A stretch of DNA of 64,000 nucleotides from FEB-10 sp963710645 (GTDB taxonomy: Bacteria; Acidobacteriota; Thermoanaerobaculia; Thermoanaerobaculales; Sulfomarinibacteraceae). The position numbers and the translations under genes are program-made. The notes below the pieces were generated by a model, which saw only the letters and a list, made by a program, of their open reading frames with translations, did not search any database and was not told where the DNA came from. Of this stretch, positions 17,528 to 25,989 are shown piece after piece. Location: contig CAVQBD010000001.1 in the NCBI GenBank assembly GCA_963710645.1, positions 186,001 through 250,000 on the forward strand, in the 5' to 3' direction. How positions within the stretch are numbered: the stretch's first letter is position 1; each line of letters starts with the position of its first letter.

Positions 17528-18784
17528 ATGGACAAAGGCTACACCGCCGCCTGCATCGCGGTGGGCTCCGAGTTGCTCGGTGACGACCGGGTCGACACCA
17601 ACTCTCTGACCGTCGCCCGGGCCCTCGCGGGACACGGCGTCCCGGTGGTCGAGAAGCGGGTGATCGGCGATTCGGTGGAGCGGTTGGCCGAAGCGATCCG
17701 TGAGCTGTTGGATCGGGTGGATGTCCTTGTCGTCACCGGCGGGCTCGGGCCGACCCGCGACGACATCACTCGTGAGGCGGCGGCTGCGGCTCTGGGCCGG
17801 GAACTGGAGTACAACCCGGAGGTGGAGGATTGGGTGCGGTCTCGGTACGACGATCTGGGACGGCCGATGCCTGAATTGTGCCGCAAGATGGCCTATGTGG
17901 TCCGTGGGGCGGCGGTGTTACCCAATCCCAGGGGTGCCGCACCCGGGCAGCTGATTTCCATCCGAAACCGGTTGCTGGTTTTGTTCCCCGGCGTGCCGTG
18001 GGAAATGGAGGCAATGCTCAACAACGAGCTGCTGCCGGAAGTGGCGGCGCGCAGCCCCGGGATTCGCGTCCACGAGCGGATCGTGTTGCTTGGAGGCGTC
18101 TTCGAGTCCGCTGTGGAGGAGCGATTGGAAGCGTTCTACGAGCGCTTCGGCCGGGAAGACCTCACGGTGCTGGCCAGTTGCGGCGTGGTTCGGCTGGCGC
18201 TCAGGGTGGCCGGCGCGGACACCGCGGCCCAGAAGCGGTTGTCCGACATGGAGTCCGAGCTGCGGAAGGCGCTCGGGGCCGAGGTGGCCGGTGTTGACGT
18301 TTGTGGCCTCGAGGAGGTTGTGTTGACCCGACTGAGAGCATCCTGCCAGACCCTCGCGGCGGCCGAGTCGTGCACCGGCGGCATGCTGGCGGCCAGGATC
18401 ACCGACGTCCCGGGTGCCTCGGATGCCTTCCTGGGTGGGGTCGTGACCTATTCCAACGAAGCCAAAGAGAATTTTGTCGACGTTCCACATCGTCTCCTGG
18501 TTGAAAGGGGAGCGGTGTCGGAGCCGGTGGCTCGGGCCATGGCCGAGGGAGTCCGAGCGCGTTTTCAATCCGATTGGGGCGTGGCAATTACCGGCATCGC
18601 CGGACCCTCCGGTGGAACCGAAGGTAAACCGGTGGGATTGGTGCACTGGGCGGTGGCGGGATCGGCAGGCACGGTCACGGAGCACCGGATCTTCCCGGGA
18701 GACCGTGGCGCCGTCAGATCGTGGAGCGTGAACTCTGTTCTCGACTTGTTGCGGCGGCAAATGGACGTCGTAAATCCCACATGA
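17528..18784 (+). CDS. cinA: CinA: nicotinamide-nucleotide amidase / competence-damage protein
   Basis: Two-domain CinA of 418 residues. The N-terminal MoCF-like (COG1058) domain holds VGSELLGDDRVDTNS and VTGGLGPTRDD, the ADP-ribose/NAD-derivative pyrophosphatase side. The C-terminal PncC deamidase domain starts near 260 and shows AAAESCTGGMLAARIT and TGIAGPSGG. It recycles NMN to NaMN in pyridine-nucleotide salvage. An upstream in-frame ATG exists at 17498, but the chosen ATG has GGAGG five bases away. Its TGA overlaps the start of thpR. Confidence 0.93.
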   Translation: MDKGYTAACIAVGSELLGDDRVDTNSLTVARALAGHGVPVVEKRVIGDSVERLAEAIRELLDRVDVLVVTGGLGPTRDDITREAAAAALGRELEYNPEVEDWVRSRYDDLGRPMPELCRKMAYVVRGAAVLPNPRGAAPGQLISIRNRLLVLFPGVPWEMEAMLNNELLPEVAARSPGIRVHERIVLLGGVFESAVEERLEAFYERFGREDLTVLASCGVVRLALRVAGADTAAQKRLSDMESELRKALGAEVAGVDVCGLEEVVLTRLRASCQTLAAAESCTGGMLAARITDVPGASDAFLGGVVTYSNEAKENFVDVPHRLLVERGAVSEPVARAMAEGVRARFQSDWGVAITGIAGPSGGTEGKPVGLVHWAVAGSAGTVTEHRIFPGDRGAVRSWSVNSVLDLLRRQMDVVNPT

Positions 18785-19344
18785 CCGAGGTCGTTCGCGC
18801 CTTCATCGCGCTCGAGATTCCGGACGCCGTCAAGACCGAAATCGGCCGAGCGAGGGCGACAATTCAGGCCGAGTTGCCGCGGGCTCGCTGGGTCAAACTC
18901 GAGGGCCAGCACCTCACTCTGAAATTTCTCGGCGAGGTCCCCGAGGCAACGCTTGACGCTCTTGTCGCCGACCTCGCACCGACCCTGACTGGAATTGGCA
19001 CCGTTCAGGTCGCCCTTGGAGGTGCCGGGTTTTTCCCGTCACCGAAACGACCTCGGGTTGCCTGGGTGGGTGGGGTTGTGGACGGGGTCGGTCCTGTCGT
19101 CGAGGCGCTGGAGCGGGCGGCTCTCGCCCATGGTTTTCCTGCGGAGCGAAGGCGCTGGGCGCCGCACCTGACACAGGCCAGACTGAATCGACCGTGGCCC
19201 CCGGAGGCTGTGACGAAGTTCCTGAACTGGGGGCAGGGCCTGGTGCTCGAACCCTACGGAGCCAGCGAAGCAGTGCTCTTTTCCAGCCGCATTCAGGCAG
19301 GGGGTGCCGTGTACACTGCCTTGGAGAGGATGCCTCTGGAATGA
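18781..19344 (+). CDS. thpR: RNA 2',3'-cyclic phosphodiesterase (LigT-like)
   Basis: A 187-residue 2H phosphoesterase that opens 2',3'-cyclic phosphates at RNA ends. The two catalytic His motifs are HLTLK at 44-48 and HLTQA at 129-133, correctly spaced. The ATG overlaps the cinA stop (ATGA) and the stop overlaps the plsY start (ATGA), so it is translated as part of a coupled run. Confidence 0.92.
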   Translation: MTEVVRAFIALEIPDAVKTEIGRARATIQAELPRARWVKLEGQHLTLKFLGEVPEATLDALVADLAPTLTGIGTVQVALGGAGFFPSPKRPRVAWVGGVVDGVGPVVEALERAALAHGFPAERRRWAPHLTQARLNRPWPPEAVTKFLNWGQGLVLEPYGASEAVLFSSRIQAGGAVYTALERMPLE

Positions 19345-19943
19345 CCTGGGAACTGATCCTGGTGATCGCAGCCTACTTTCTGGGCGGGGTGCCGTCTGCC
19401 CTTTTGATTGTCTGGATTGCCACCGGCAAAGACGTCAGAAAAGAGGGTTCGGGCAACGTTGGCGCCACCAACGCGACCCGGACCGGTGGGCTGGCGGTGG
19501 GCGCTGTCGTGACTCTCCTTGACGTGCTCAAAGGCGCCGTGCCCATGTGGCTCATGTCGCTGCTCAACCCCGCCGGTGAGTGGATGGCGGCGGTGTTTGT
19601 GGCCGTGGTCGTTGGCCATTGTTATCCGGTTTGGCTGAAGTTCCAGGGTGGCAAGGGTGTCGCCGCAGCATTCGGAGCCTACCTCGTATTGGCGCCTCGT
19701 GCGGCGTTGGTGGCCCTGGTGGTGTGGATCGTGGTGCTCGCCGTAGGACGGCGGGTGTCGCTGGCATCGATGGCGGCCACAGCGGTGTTCCCAATTCTGT
19801 TGATGTTCATGTATCAGCCCTCACCTGTGGTCCTTGGAGCGGTCAGCGCGGTGTCGATTTTGATCATATTTCGTCACCGGTCCAATATTCGCCGACTGAT
19901 CGACGGGACGGAGCCGACCATCGGCGGCGAGGAGGACGAATGA
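19341..19943 (+). CDS. plsY: Glycerol-3-phosphate acyltransferase PlsY
   Basis: Integral membrane acyltransferase of 200 residues that acylates glycerol-3-phosphate from acyl-phosphate, the first step of phospholipid synthesis. It has five hydrophobic segments and the three family motifs: GSGNVGATNATR, GHCYPVWLKFQGGKGVA, and the C-terminal RHRSNIRRL segment. The start overlaps thpR and the end overlaps gpsA by 4 bp. PlsY consumes the glycerol-3-phosphate made by the next gene's product. Confidence 0.96.
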   Translation: MTWELILVIAAYFLGGVPSALLIVWIATGKDVRKEGSGNVGATNATRTGGLAVGAVVTLLDVLKGAVPMWLMSLLNPAGEWMAAVFVAVVVGHCYPVWLKFQGGKGVAAAFGAYLVLAPRAALVALVVWIVVLAVGRRVSLASMAATAVFPILLMFMYQPSPVVLGAVSAVSILIIFRHRSNIRRLIDGTEPTIGGEEDE

Positions 19944-20941
19944 AAATCAGCGTCATGGGAGCGGGTTCGTGGGGAACGGCTCTCGCGCACCAGTGCGCCC
20001 GGAGGGGCCACGACGTCAAACTGTGGGCGCGCGAGCCGGAGGTTGCCGACGGCATCAATCAGAACCATCGCAACCCTCTGTTCCAGAGCGACATGGAGAT
20101 CGACCGGGCCGTCGTGGCCGATACGGACGTCACCGCCGTTGGAGCTTATTCCGGGGTCTGGGTGTGGGTGGTCCCGGTCCAGTTCAGCCGGTCGGTCATG
20201 GGCGACCTCAGGTCGGTGGTCGGTGACGACGTTGTCGTGATTTCCTCGTCGAAGGGGATCGAGACCGACACTCTGCGGCGAATGGATGAGGTGGCGTGGG
20301 ACGTCATGAACATCCCGAGTGAGCGGTTCTGCTGCCTCTCGGGACCCACGTTTGCCCGCGAGGTCCTCCGCGGCGACCCGTCCGCCGCGGTGCTGGCCTG
20401 CCCGGATATCGGTCTGGCCACGCGACTGCAGGGTGAGTTCTCCGACCATCATCTGAGGCTCTATGCAGGGTCAGACCTGGTTGGGGTGGAGTTGGCTGGA
20501 GCGCTGAAGAACATCATCGCCATCGCGGCCGGGATGATTGATGGACTGGGCTTCGGGGCCAACACCCAGGCGGCCCTGATGACCCGAGGCCTCCACGAAA
20601 TCACCCGTCTCGGGGTGAGTCTGGGCGCGGATGTCACCACATTTCGCGGCCTCGCCGGGATGGGCGACCTGGTGCTCACCTGCACCGGTGGTCTCTCGCG
20701 CAACCGGCAGGTGGGGCAGCGGCTCGGCCGGGGAGAATCTCTCGACGAGATTCTAGGTTCAATGCGCGAGGTCGTGGAGGGCGTGCGCACCGCCCCTGCG
20801 GCCGCCACGTTGGCCCGTCGGCAGGGTGTGGACATGCCCATTACCGGGGCGGTGACGTCGATTCTCCGAGGCGAGATCGACCCGCGGATCGCCCTGAAGG
20901 ACCTGATGCTCAGGGATCTGAAAGTCGAAACGCACCTGTAG
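19940..20941 (+). CDS. gpsA: Glycerol-3-phosphate dehydrogenase [NAD(P)+]
   Basis: Makes sn-glycerol-3-phosphate from DHAP. The protein has 333 residues, with the nucleotide-binding GAGSWGTALA at 7-16, KGIE near 105, GPTFAREV near 135, the catalytic Lys in ALKNIIAIAAG, and FRGLAGMGDLVLTC in the substrate lobe. The ATG is nested in the plsY stop and preceded by AGGAGG. It pairs functionally with plsY and is the last gene of the cinA-thpR-plsY-gpsA operon. Confidence 0.97.
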   Translation: MKISVMGAGSWGTALAHQCARRGHDVKLWAREPEVADGINQNHRNPLFQSDMEIDRAVVADTDVTAVGAYSGVWVWVVPVQFSRSVMGDLRSVVGDDVVVISSSKGIETDTLRRMDEVAWDVMNIPSERFCCLSGPTFAREVLRGDPSAAVLACPDIGLATRLQGEFSDHHLRLYAGSDLVGVELAGALKNIIAIAAGMIDGLGFGANTQAALMTRGLHEITRLGVSLGADVTTFRGLAGMGDLVLTCTGGLSRNRQVGQRLGRGESLDEILGSMREVVEGVRTAPAAATLARRQGVDMPITGAVTSILRGEIDPRIALKDLMLRDLKVETHL

Positions 20942-20963
20942 CGCCCGTCCACCTACCGCATTG

Positions 20964-21232
20964 CGAATTGCGAATTACAGATTGCAGATTGCAGATTGCA
21001 GATTCCTTCGCCCACCCGGAGGGAGGAGGGTGCGTCTTGCGGGCGTGCCACTTTTGACATTGTTCGGATTCTCATCGCCGAAGGTACTGAGACAGGGGTC
21101 CGAACAATGTCAAGGGTGGCAACCTCGGGGAGCGCGTTAGGGAGAGGGCCACGCTGAAATCTACATGTCGAATCGAACGCGCTCACCCTGTGCCTGGCAC
21201 CCACATGGAATTGAGAATTCAAAATTCGACGC
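20964..21232 (+). repeat. Heptads, hairpin repeat copy 3 and partial GTGCC palindrome
   Basis: Order: heptads GCGAATT x2, ACAGATT, GCAGATT x3 (20964-21004); left flank; perfect 14-bp stem TGACATTGTTCGGA (21055-21068) with TCCGAACAATGTCA (21099-21112); right flank; a GTGCCTGGCAC palindrome near 21190; further heptads AATTGAG, AATTCAA, AATTCGA. About 200 bp of this is nearly identical to 56640-56880. Confidence 0.8.
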
Positions 21233-21286
21233 GGTTGGGCGGGTCGACCTCATACCTCATACCCCAAACTCCGGGGGCGGCGGGGG

Positions 21287-21880
21287 TTATCCGGCGTTGT
21301 ACTCGGTCTTGGGAACCCGCATGCCCGGGATCAGCAGCCGTTCGGCAATCACGGTGATCGCCTTGGGCTGTTCCGGGCAGGCGCGCTCGCACAGTCCGCA
21401 GCCCGTGCAGGCCCCCGATCCGATCAGCGGCCGCCCACCAATGACCATGATGGCCCTGTCGGGGTAGGGACACGCTTGGTGGCAACGGTCGCAATGTTGG
21501 CCCGAAAAAGTCACGCAGCGTCTGGGATCGACTTTGGCGATTCCGATTCGCACCCGATCCGGCCCGCCGGGGAACACCAGGGCACCGTCGGAACACGCAG
21601 TGATGCAGGGGAGGTCCTCGCACAACACGCAGGCTGTGGTCGTCGGCGCGATGGCGGGCACCTCGCCGTTCCCCTCAGCGGCCATCATGAAGATGGCCCC
21701 AACAGGGCAGACCGGTGCGCAATCGCCGCAGCCGGTGCAGGCTCTGAGAAATTTCTCGTCCGGAGAAAGGGCTCCCGGTGGCCGAAGCACCGCCTCGGGG
21801 TCGGGGCCGGTGGGTGCCGCCGATCGGAACGAGTCGAACAACCCGAGCAACAATTCTCTTCTGGAACGGCCCCGATCCAT
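21287..21880 (-). CDS. NapF/MauM-like ferredoxin with four Fe-S cluster motifs
   Basis: A 197-residue polyferredoxin. Cysteine sets are at C48/C51/C54/C58 (CTGCGDCAPVCP), CVLCEDLPCITAC, CDRCHQACP, and a final CTGCGLCERACP near 163-174, giving up to four [4Fe-4S] clusters as in NapF/NapG/MauM-type proteins. The N-terminus RSRRELLLGL resembles a weak twin-arginine motif, and tatA-tatC lie 8 kb away. No nitrate reductase or methylamine dehydrogenase gene is nearby, so the electron partner is unknown. It follows thiI after 4 bp. Confidence 0.82.
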   Translation of the reverse strand: MDRGRSRRELLLGLFDSFRSAAPTGPDPEAVLRPPGALSPDEKFLRACTGCGDCAPVCPVGAIFMMAAEGNGEVPAIAPTTTACVLCEDLPCITACSDGALVFPGGPDRVRIGIAKVDPRRCVTFSGQHCDRCHQACPYPDRAIMVIGGRPLIGSGACTGCGLCERACPEQPKAITVIAERLLIPGMRVPKTEYNAG

Positions 21881-21884
21881 GAAC

Positions 21885-23096
21885 TCAGCCTCTCTGACCC
21901 GATGGGATCGTCACCTCGTCCCACGATGGGATGTCGTTGATGCGCATGACCTCGGTTTCTTCCACGGCGCTCTTCACGAGGGCGTCCACATCGAGTTCCT
22001 GTTCGGCCCGCGCCAGGTCGCTGGCCTGCGACTTGGTGGCCGGGTGATCGGGCACCAGAAGGGAGCAACAGTCCTGATGGGGCTCGATGGAAATGTCATA
22101 GGTGCCGATCTCGCGGGCACGGGAGATGATCTCCTGTTTGTCGAAAGCGATCAGAGGTCTCAGGACTGGCAGGTGGGCCACCGCCTCCACAGCTGCCAGG
22201 TTCTCGATGGTTTGGGAGGCCACCTGGCCGAGCGCCTCACCGGTCACCAGGGTGCGGCTGCGGAATCGACGGCCAAAGACTTCGGCGATCCGGAGCATGA
22301 AACGGCGATAGAGCAGCACCCGATATTCCTCAGGGCACCGTGCGACGATCTCTTCCTGAATGGAAACCAGCGGCACCGACGCCAGTCGTGCGGAGTGCTG
22401 GTATCGATTCAGAACCCACACCATTCGATGGACCTTTTCGATGCTGGCCGGATTGGTTCGGGGAACCGAGTGGAAGTGGATGAAGTCCAGCCGCATGCCG
22501 CGTTTCAACATGGCCCAGGCAGCCACCGGCGAGTCGATGCCGCCGGACAAGAGGCATGCGCCGCGACCACCCACGCCCACCGGCATCCCGCCCGCCCCCG
22601 GGACCTGGCGGGTCCAGAGATAGAGCCCCCGATCGTCAACCAAAATGCCGATGGTCAACCCGGGTCTGCGAAGATCCACCGACCAGTTCGTGTGCTGTTG
22701 GACGAAGGTGCCGATCTCCCGTTCGACCTCCGGTGACTTCAAGGGAAACCGTTTATCGGACCTCGTGCAGCGGACCGCGAAGGTGTCCGTTTTCAGGGAC
22801 TGGAGCTGTGGGGCAAGGACAGATTTGAGATCGTCGAGGGTGTGGCCGGCGAACACGACGGGTCGAATGGACTTCAGTCCAAAGACGGTCACCAACCGCC
22901 TCGCGGCCTCCTCGAATTCAACCTCATCCGAAAAGTCGATCAGCACCCGCCAGGCCGGGCGGTGGATCGCCTCCAGTGGAAGGTCCTCGAGTGCCGTTCG
23001 GATGTTGTCGGTCAGTTGTCGTTCAAACCACGGGCGGTTGCCGCCCTTGAGGCTGATCTCGTTGGTGGTCGCAAGGATCTTGGTGACGCGGTCCAT
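21885..23096 (-). CDS. thiI: tRNA 4-thiouridine synthetase ThiI (no rhodanese domain)
   Basis: ThiI adenylates and thiolates U8 of tRNA, and in some bacteria also feeds thiamine thiazole synthesis. The protein has about 403 residues. The N-terminal region (NEISLKGGNRPWFERQL) and THUMP domain match the family, and the PP-loop LLSGGIDSP lies near 180. The protein ends without the C-terminal rhodanese extension found in E. coli, so the sulfur donor should be another persulfide protein. MDRVTKIL fits known starts best; an in-frame ATG at 23123 is an alternative. Confidence 0.92.
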   Translation of the reverse strand: MDRVTKILATTNEISLKGGNRPWFERQLTDNIRTALEDLPLEAIHRPAWRVLIDFSDEVEFEEAARRLVTVFGLKSIRPVVFAGHTLDDLKSVLAPQLQSLKTDTFAVRCTRSDKRFPLKSPEVEREIGTFVQQHTNWSVDLRRPGLTIGILVDDRGLYLWTRQVPGAGGMPVGVGGRGACLLSGGIDSPVAAWAMLKRGMRLDFIHFHSVPRTNPASIEKVHRMVWVLNRYQHSARLASVPLVSIQEEIVARCPEEYRVLLYRRFMLRIAEVFGRRFRSRTLVTGEALGQVASQTIENLAAVEAVAHLPVLRPLIAFDKQEIISRAREIGTYDISIEPHQDCCSLLVPDHPATKSQASDLARAEQELDVDALVKSAVEETEVMRINDIPSWDEVTIPSGQRG

Positions 23097-23149
23097 GGCC
23101 CTAGACTTTAGCATTCGGTTCATCCGGATTTCCGTGAGACGGATAGTGA

Positions 23150-23295
23150 TTGAATGTGAAATGTGAAATGTGAAATGTGAAATGTGAAATGAGGAATGTG
23201 AAACTCCCCCCCACCCGACCCAAGAAGGAGGGGCGCGATGGACGGGCGTGCCGTCTTTGGCATTGTTGGAGGTTAAAAGTTACACGTTAAACGTT
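23150..23295. repeat. GTGAAAT heptad array and a truncated hairpin repeat
   Basis: Five GTGAAAT units plus variants occupy 23157-23203. A truncated hairpin repeat (left flank and one stem arm, GGCATTGTTGG) follows at 23228-23265, then CGTTAAA-type heptads. It begins about 25 bp upstream of the thiI start region. Confidence 0.7.
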
Positions 23296-23317
23296 CCCGC
23301 CCTCCCTCCCGGGTTGA

Positions 23318-23562
23318 GGAGCGCGCGTTGAGCGGGCGTGCCACTTCTGACCCTTTCGGGTTGATCGCGTCGAGGCTCTCCAAACTATTGAGTCCCGAAA
23401 GTGTCAGGGGTGGCAACCACGGGGAGCGCCTCAGGGAGATGGCCGCGTCGAAGTCAGCAGATCGAATCGAACGCGCTCACCCGGTGCCAGGCACCGTCGA
23501 AATCGAGTCGTAGTACGAGGTCGACACATCTGCGGCGGTGCCTGGCACCGCCATGCGGTACC
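23318..23562 (+). repeat. Modular hairpin repeat copy 4 with double GTGCC palindrome
   Basis: Stem arms TGACCCTTTCGGG (23348-23360) and CCCGAAAGTGTCA (23394-23406) sit between the conserved flanks. Two perfect palindromes follow, GGTGCCAGGCACCG (23483-23496) and GGTGCCTGGCACCG (23537-23550). The same palindrome pair with a similar 40-nt spacer recurs at 55256-55323. Confidence 0.8.
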
Positions 23563-23564
23563 CG

Positions 23565-23760
23565 AATGCGAGGGTGGCAACCTGCCGGCGGCAGCGGTTG
23601 TGGCCGTGGCCGTGTGCGGCGGCCATGTTCCGATGCCGTACGCAGGATCAGAGGCCTTACGGCCACCCGCTGGTGACGGCTGGTCACCGCGGCCACCGGC
23701 CGCGAGTAACCGCGGGAAGGGCGTTGGGGAGAGGGGCGCGCTGAAAGCGGGGCCACGATT
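23565..23760 (+). repeat. GC-rich core variant of the hairpin repeat
   Basis: Between GGTGGCAACC and a GGGAGAGGGGCGCG-type right flank lies a different core of about 150 bp. It is rich in GGCCGTGGCCG, CCGCGGCCACCGGCCGCG and GGTGACGGCTGGTCACC inverted repeats. The same core, about 85-90% identical, occurs at 55055-55220. Confidence 0.7.
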
Positions 23761-23821
23761 CGAACGCGCGATCGCAAGCCATCGGTCTGCTCCGAAAAGG
23801 TGTTCCGGGTGGTTGGGCGCC

Positions 23822-24727
23822 TCAGGGCGAAATCCAAATCGGACAGGGCGAAAAACTGAGCACGAAGATGCCGAGCGCGATCCACCCTGCCCATCTCCGC
23901 CGCCCATCCAAGGGACGATGCTCGTCGAGAACCGGTGGATGGCGCGGTCCGAGGATGATCAGGATCACCGACCAGACCCACCAGCCCGGCCAGAGGAAGC
24001 CCAGCGCCGCCAATCCCCCAACCAGCGGCCACGCCGCCATCCTGTGAAACCGTCCGAACAAGGCATAGGTCACATGACCACCGTCGAGTTGGAAGAAGGG
24101 GAGCATGTTGAGGGCCGTCACGAAGAGACCAAACCACGCCGCCCAGGCAGTTGGGTGGAGCATGATGTCCTCACCCGGGCCGAGGTCGGCAAAAAAGAGC
24201 ACTCGGGCCACGAATTTGAAGAGAATCGGCTCGCCGAAATACACTGCCGTGGACTCGGGGATGGGCTGCACGCCCGAGGCGGCCACACCGAGTACGAGAA
24301 AGGGAAGAAGAGCAATGAAACCGGCGATGGGTCCCGAGGCGCCGACATCCATCAGTTGCCGCCGACTTCGGATGGGATCTTTGACGCGGATCACGGCACC
24401 CAGGGTGCCCGGACTGAAAAGCAGCGGCACAGGCATCGGCAGAAAAAAGGGAGGCGTGGCGCGCAGACCGTGACGCCGGGCCGCGAAGTAGTGGCCGAGT
24501 TCATGGGCGAGCAGGATCGTCATCAGCGGCAGGGAGAACTTGAGGCCTTCCACGATCAGTCGAGGATCACCGATGCGTTCATAGAGATCCGGGCTCGGGA
24601 GCCAACCGTAATAAAGACCGCCGCAAAATGTGGAGGATGCCAGGGTCAGGGCGAAGAGAAGTCCGTGCAGCCACCAGCGGGGCGAATGGGGCCGGGGCGA
24701 CTCGGGAATATCGAAGGGGTCTGTCAA
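23822..24727 (-). CDS. Site-2-type (M50) membrane metalloprotease
   Basis: A zinc metalloprotease of about 301 residues acting within the membrane. The HELGH motif (residues 75-79 from the TTG start) and the second zinc site NMLPFFQLDGGH (about 210-221) lie in hydrophobic segments, with six or more membrane helices overall. No PDZ domain is present, unlike RseP. The frame is open to a GTG at 24826, two bases after the HU stop, but a strong terminator lies between 24771 and 24795. I therefore prefer the TTG at 24727 with GGGGAACGGG upstream. The substrate is unknown; it could cleave a membrane-anchored regulator. Confidence 0.8.
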   Translation of the reverse strand: MTDPFDIPESPRPHSPRWWLHGLLFALTLASSTFCGGLYYGWLPSPDLYERIGDPRLIVEGLKFSLPLMTILLAHELGHYFAARRHGLRATPPFFLPMPVPLLFSPGTLGAVIRVKDPIRSRRQLMDVGASGPIAGFIALLPFLVLGVAASGVQPIPESTAVYFGEPILFKFVARVLFFADLGPGEDIMLHPTAWAAWFGLFVTALNMLPFFQLDGGHVTYALFGRFHRMAAWPLVGGLAALGFLWPGWWVWSVILIILGPRHPPVLDEHRPLDGRRRWAGWIALGIFVLSFSPCPIWISP

Positions 24728-24759
24728 CCCGTTCCCCGGCCGAGTCAGGGAATGGGGCG

Positions 24760-24795
24760 GAGAAGAAAACGCCCCGGCGTGGTCACCGCCGGGGC
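24760..24795 (-). terminator. Rho-independent terminator of the HU gene
   Basis: A perfect 9-bp GC stem (GCCCCGGCG 24771-24779 with CGCCGGGGC 24787-24795, loop of 7) is followed on the minus strand by GTTTTCTTCT. It sits 34 nt after the HU stop and inside the longest possible frame of the next gene. Confidence 0.8.
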
Positions 24796-24828
24796 GATCG
24801 ATTCGTGTGAAATTGTCGCGGTCCACGC

Positions 24829-25098
24829 CTACTGCATGTTGCGCAGTGACTTGCCAGGCTTGAAGCGGATGGTTTTTCCCGGAGGGATCTCGACCTCGTG
24901 GCCGGTCTTGGGGTTGCGGCCAATGCCGCGTTTGCGGTCTTTTACGAGAAAGACGCCAAATCCCCGAAGCTCGATACGGTCACCCCGGAGGAGGGCCTCC
25001 TTCATGCCCTCGAAGAGAGCATTGACCGCTTCGGTGGCCTTCGGTTTTGGGAGGTCGGCAGCCTCCATCACCTTTTCAACGAGATCCGATTTGATCAT
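24829..25098 (-). CDS. hup: DNA-binding protein HU
   Basis: Dimeric nucleoid protein of 89 residues. The HU/IHF signature GFGVFLVKDRKRGIGRNPKT, with the DNA-contacting Arg and Pro of the beta arm, lies at about 46-65. The C-terminus KTIRFKPGKSLRN is also typical. A TTG two codons upstream would extend it, but the ATG has AGGAG eight bases before it. A strong promoter is visible upstream and a terminator downstream, so it is probably monocistronic. Confidence 0.97.
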   Translation of the reverse strand: MIKSDLVEKVMEAADLPKPKATEAVNALFEGMKEALLRGDRIELRGFGVFLVKDRKRGIGRNPKTGHEVEIPPGKTIRFKPGKSLRNMQ

Positions 25099-25128
25099 CC
25101 CCAACTCCTTCCCACGACAGGATCAGAA

Positions 25129-25157
25129 AACATAGCTTCAAGCCACACGCGTGTCAA
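25129..25157 (-). promoter_or_regulatory. Sigma-70-type promoter of the HU gene
   Basis: On the minus strand TTGACA (25157-25152) and TATGTT (25134-25129) are separated by exactly 17 bp. Transcription would start about 20 nt before the HU ribosome site. Confidence 0.75.
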
Positions 25158-25206
25158 GGGACAGCCGACGTCGCGGTCGGGCCCCACAATCCCTTGCCAG
25201 GGCGAT

Positions 25207-25611
25207 TTAGAACGGAACATCGTCCACGTCGTCGGGAAAGCTCTGGGAGACTGCCCCGTACTCACTCTTGGGTCCGCCCGAATCGCCCTGTCGCGAGCCG
25301 AGCATCTCCATTGTCGACGCGTGGATTTCGGTGAAGTACTTCTTCTGGCCGTCTTGCTCGTAGGAGCGGGTTCGGATGGAACCCTCGATGTACAGCTGTT
25401 TGCCCTTGGTCACGTAGCGTTCGCAGATTTCGGCCAGCTTGCCCCATGCGACGATGTTGTGCCACTCGGTTCGCGGGTTTCCGTTTTCGTCTTTCGACCG
25501 TTTGTCGGTCGTGGCCAGCGAGAATTTGCAGAGGTGGGTTCCACTTGGCAGCGATTTCATCTCTGGATCACGGCCGACGTTGCCCACGAGGATGACCTTG
25601 TTGATGCCCAT
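25207..25611 (-). CDS. ssb: Single-stranded DNA-binding protein
   Basis: A 134-residue SSB with the OB-fold (MGINKVILVGNVGRDPEMK start, WHNIVAWGKLAEICERYVTKG core) and the acidic C-terminal tip DDVDDVPF that docks replication and repair partners. The linker is short. The frame is open further upstream, but MGINKVILVG is the conserved start and has GGAG eight bases before it. It lies upstream of HU on the same strand, which has its own promoter. Confidence 0.96.
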   Translation of the reverse strand: MGINKVILVGNVGRDPEMKSLPSGTHLCKFSLATTDKRSKDENGNPRTEWHNIVAWGKLAEICERYVTKGKQLYIEGSIRTRSYEQDGQKKYFTEIHASTMEMLGSRQGDSGGPKSEYGAVSQSFPDDVDDVPF

Positions 25612-25989
25612 GAGTTGTCTCCTTGCCCGCGTGGACGGGGGTAACGACGATCTTAACACGGCCGGAATCATGGTGTTGAGGGGTGGTTTCAGGGGCCCAC
25701 AACTGAGCAATTCGAAATTCGAAAACCCCTGCCCACCCCATGACAGTTCCGGGTTCCGGGTTCCGGGTCGATGCTTCGGGCGGGTGGGGAAACCCGGACG
25801 CCTGTAACGGCAACGGGCTCGGGCTTCCGGCTCCGCCTCCGGCTTCGCCGTGACAAGCGGGCTCGGGATGTCGTGCCCTCAAGATCTTCCACACCTTCCA
25901 CACCTTCCACACCCGGAGGATAGAGACGTGTCACAGAGTCGCCCCATCAGTGCCTCATCATGTCGTGGCGCCAGTGATAATCTTCGTGG
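25612..25989. repeat. Intergenic region with heptad and 9-nt repeats
   Basis: Divergent gap between ssb and murJ. It contains ATTCGAA-type heptads (25711-25727), three TTCCGGG units (25748-25769), and a 9-nt repeat CCTTCCACA in three units (25886-25915). The same 9-nt word class (CCCTCCACA) recurs at 8396-8425, 35640-35660, 44045-44070, 44700-44730 and 57850-57880. No coding potential was seen. Confidence 0.6.
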
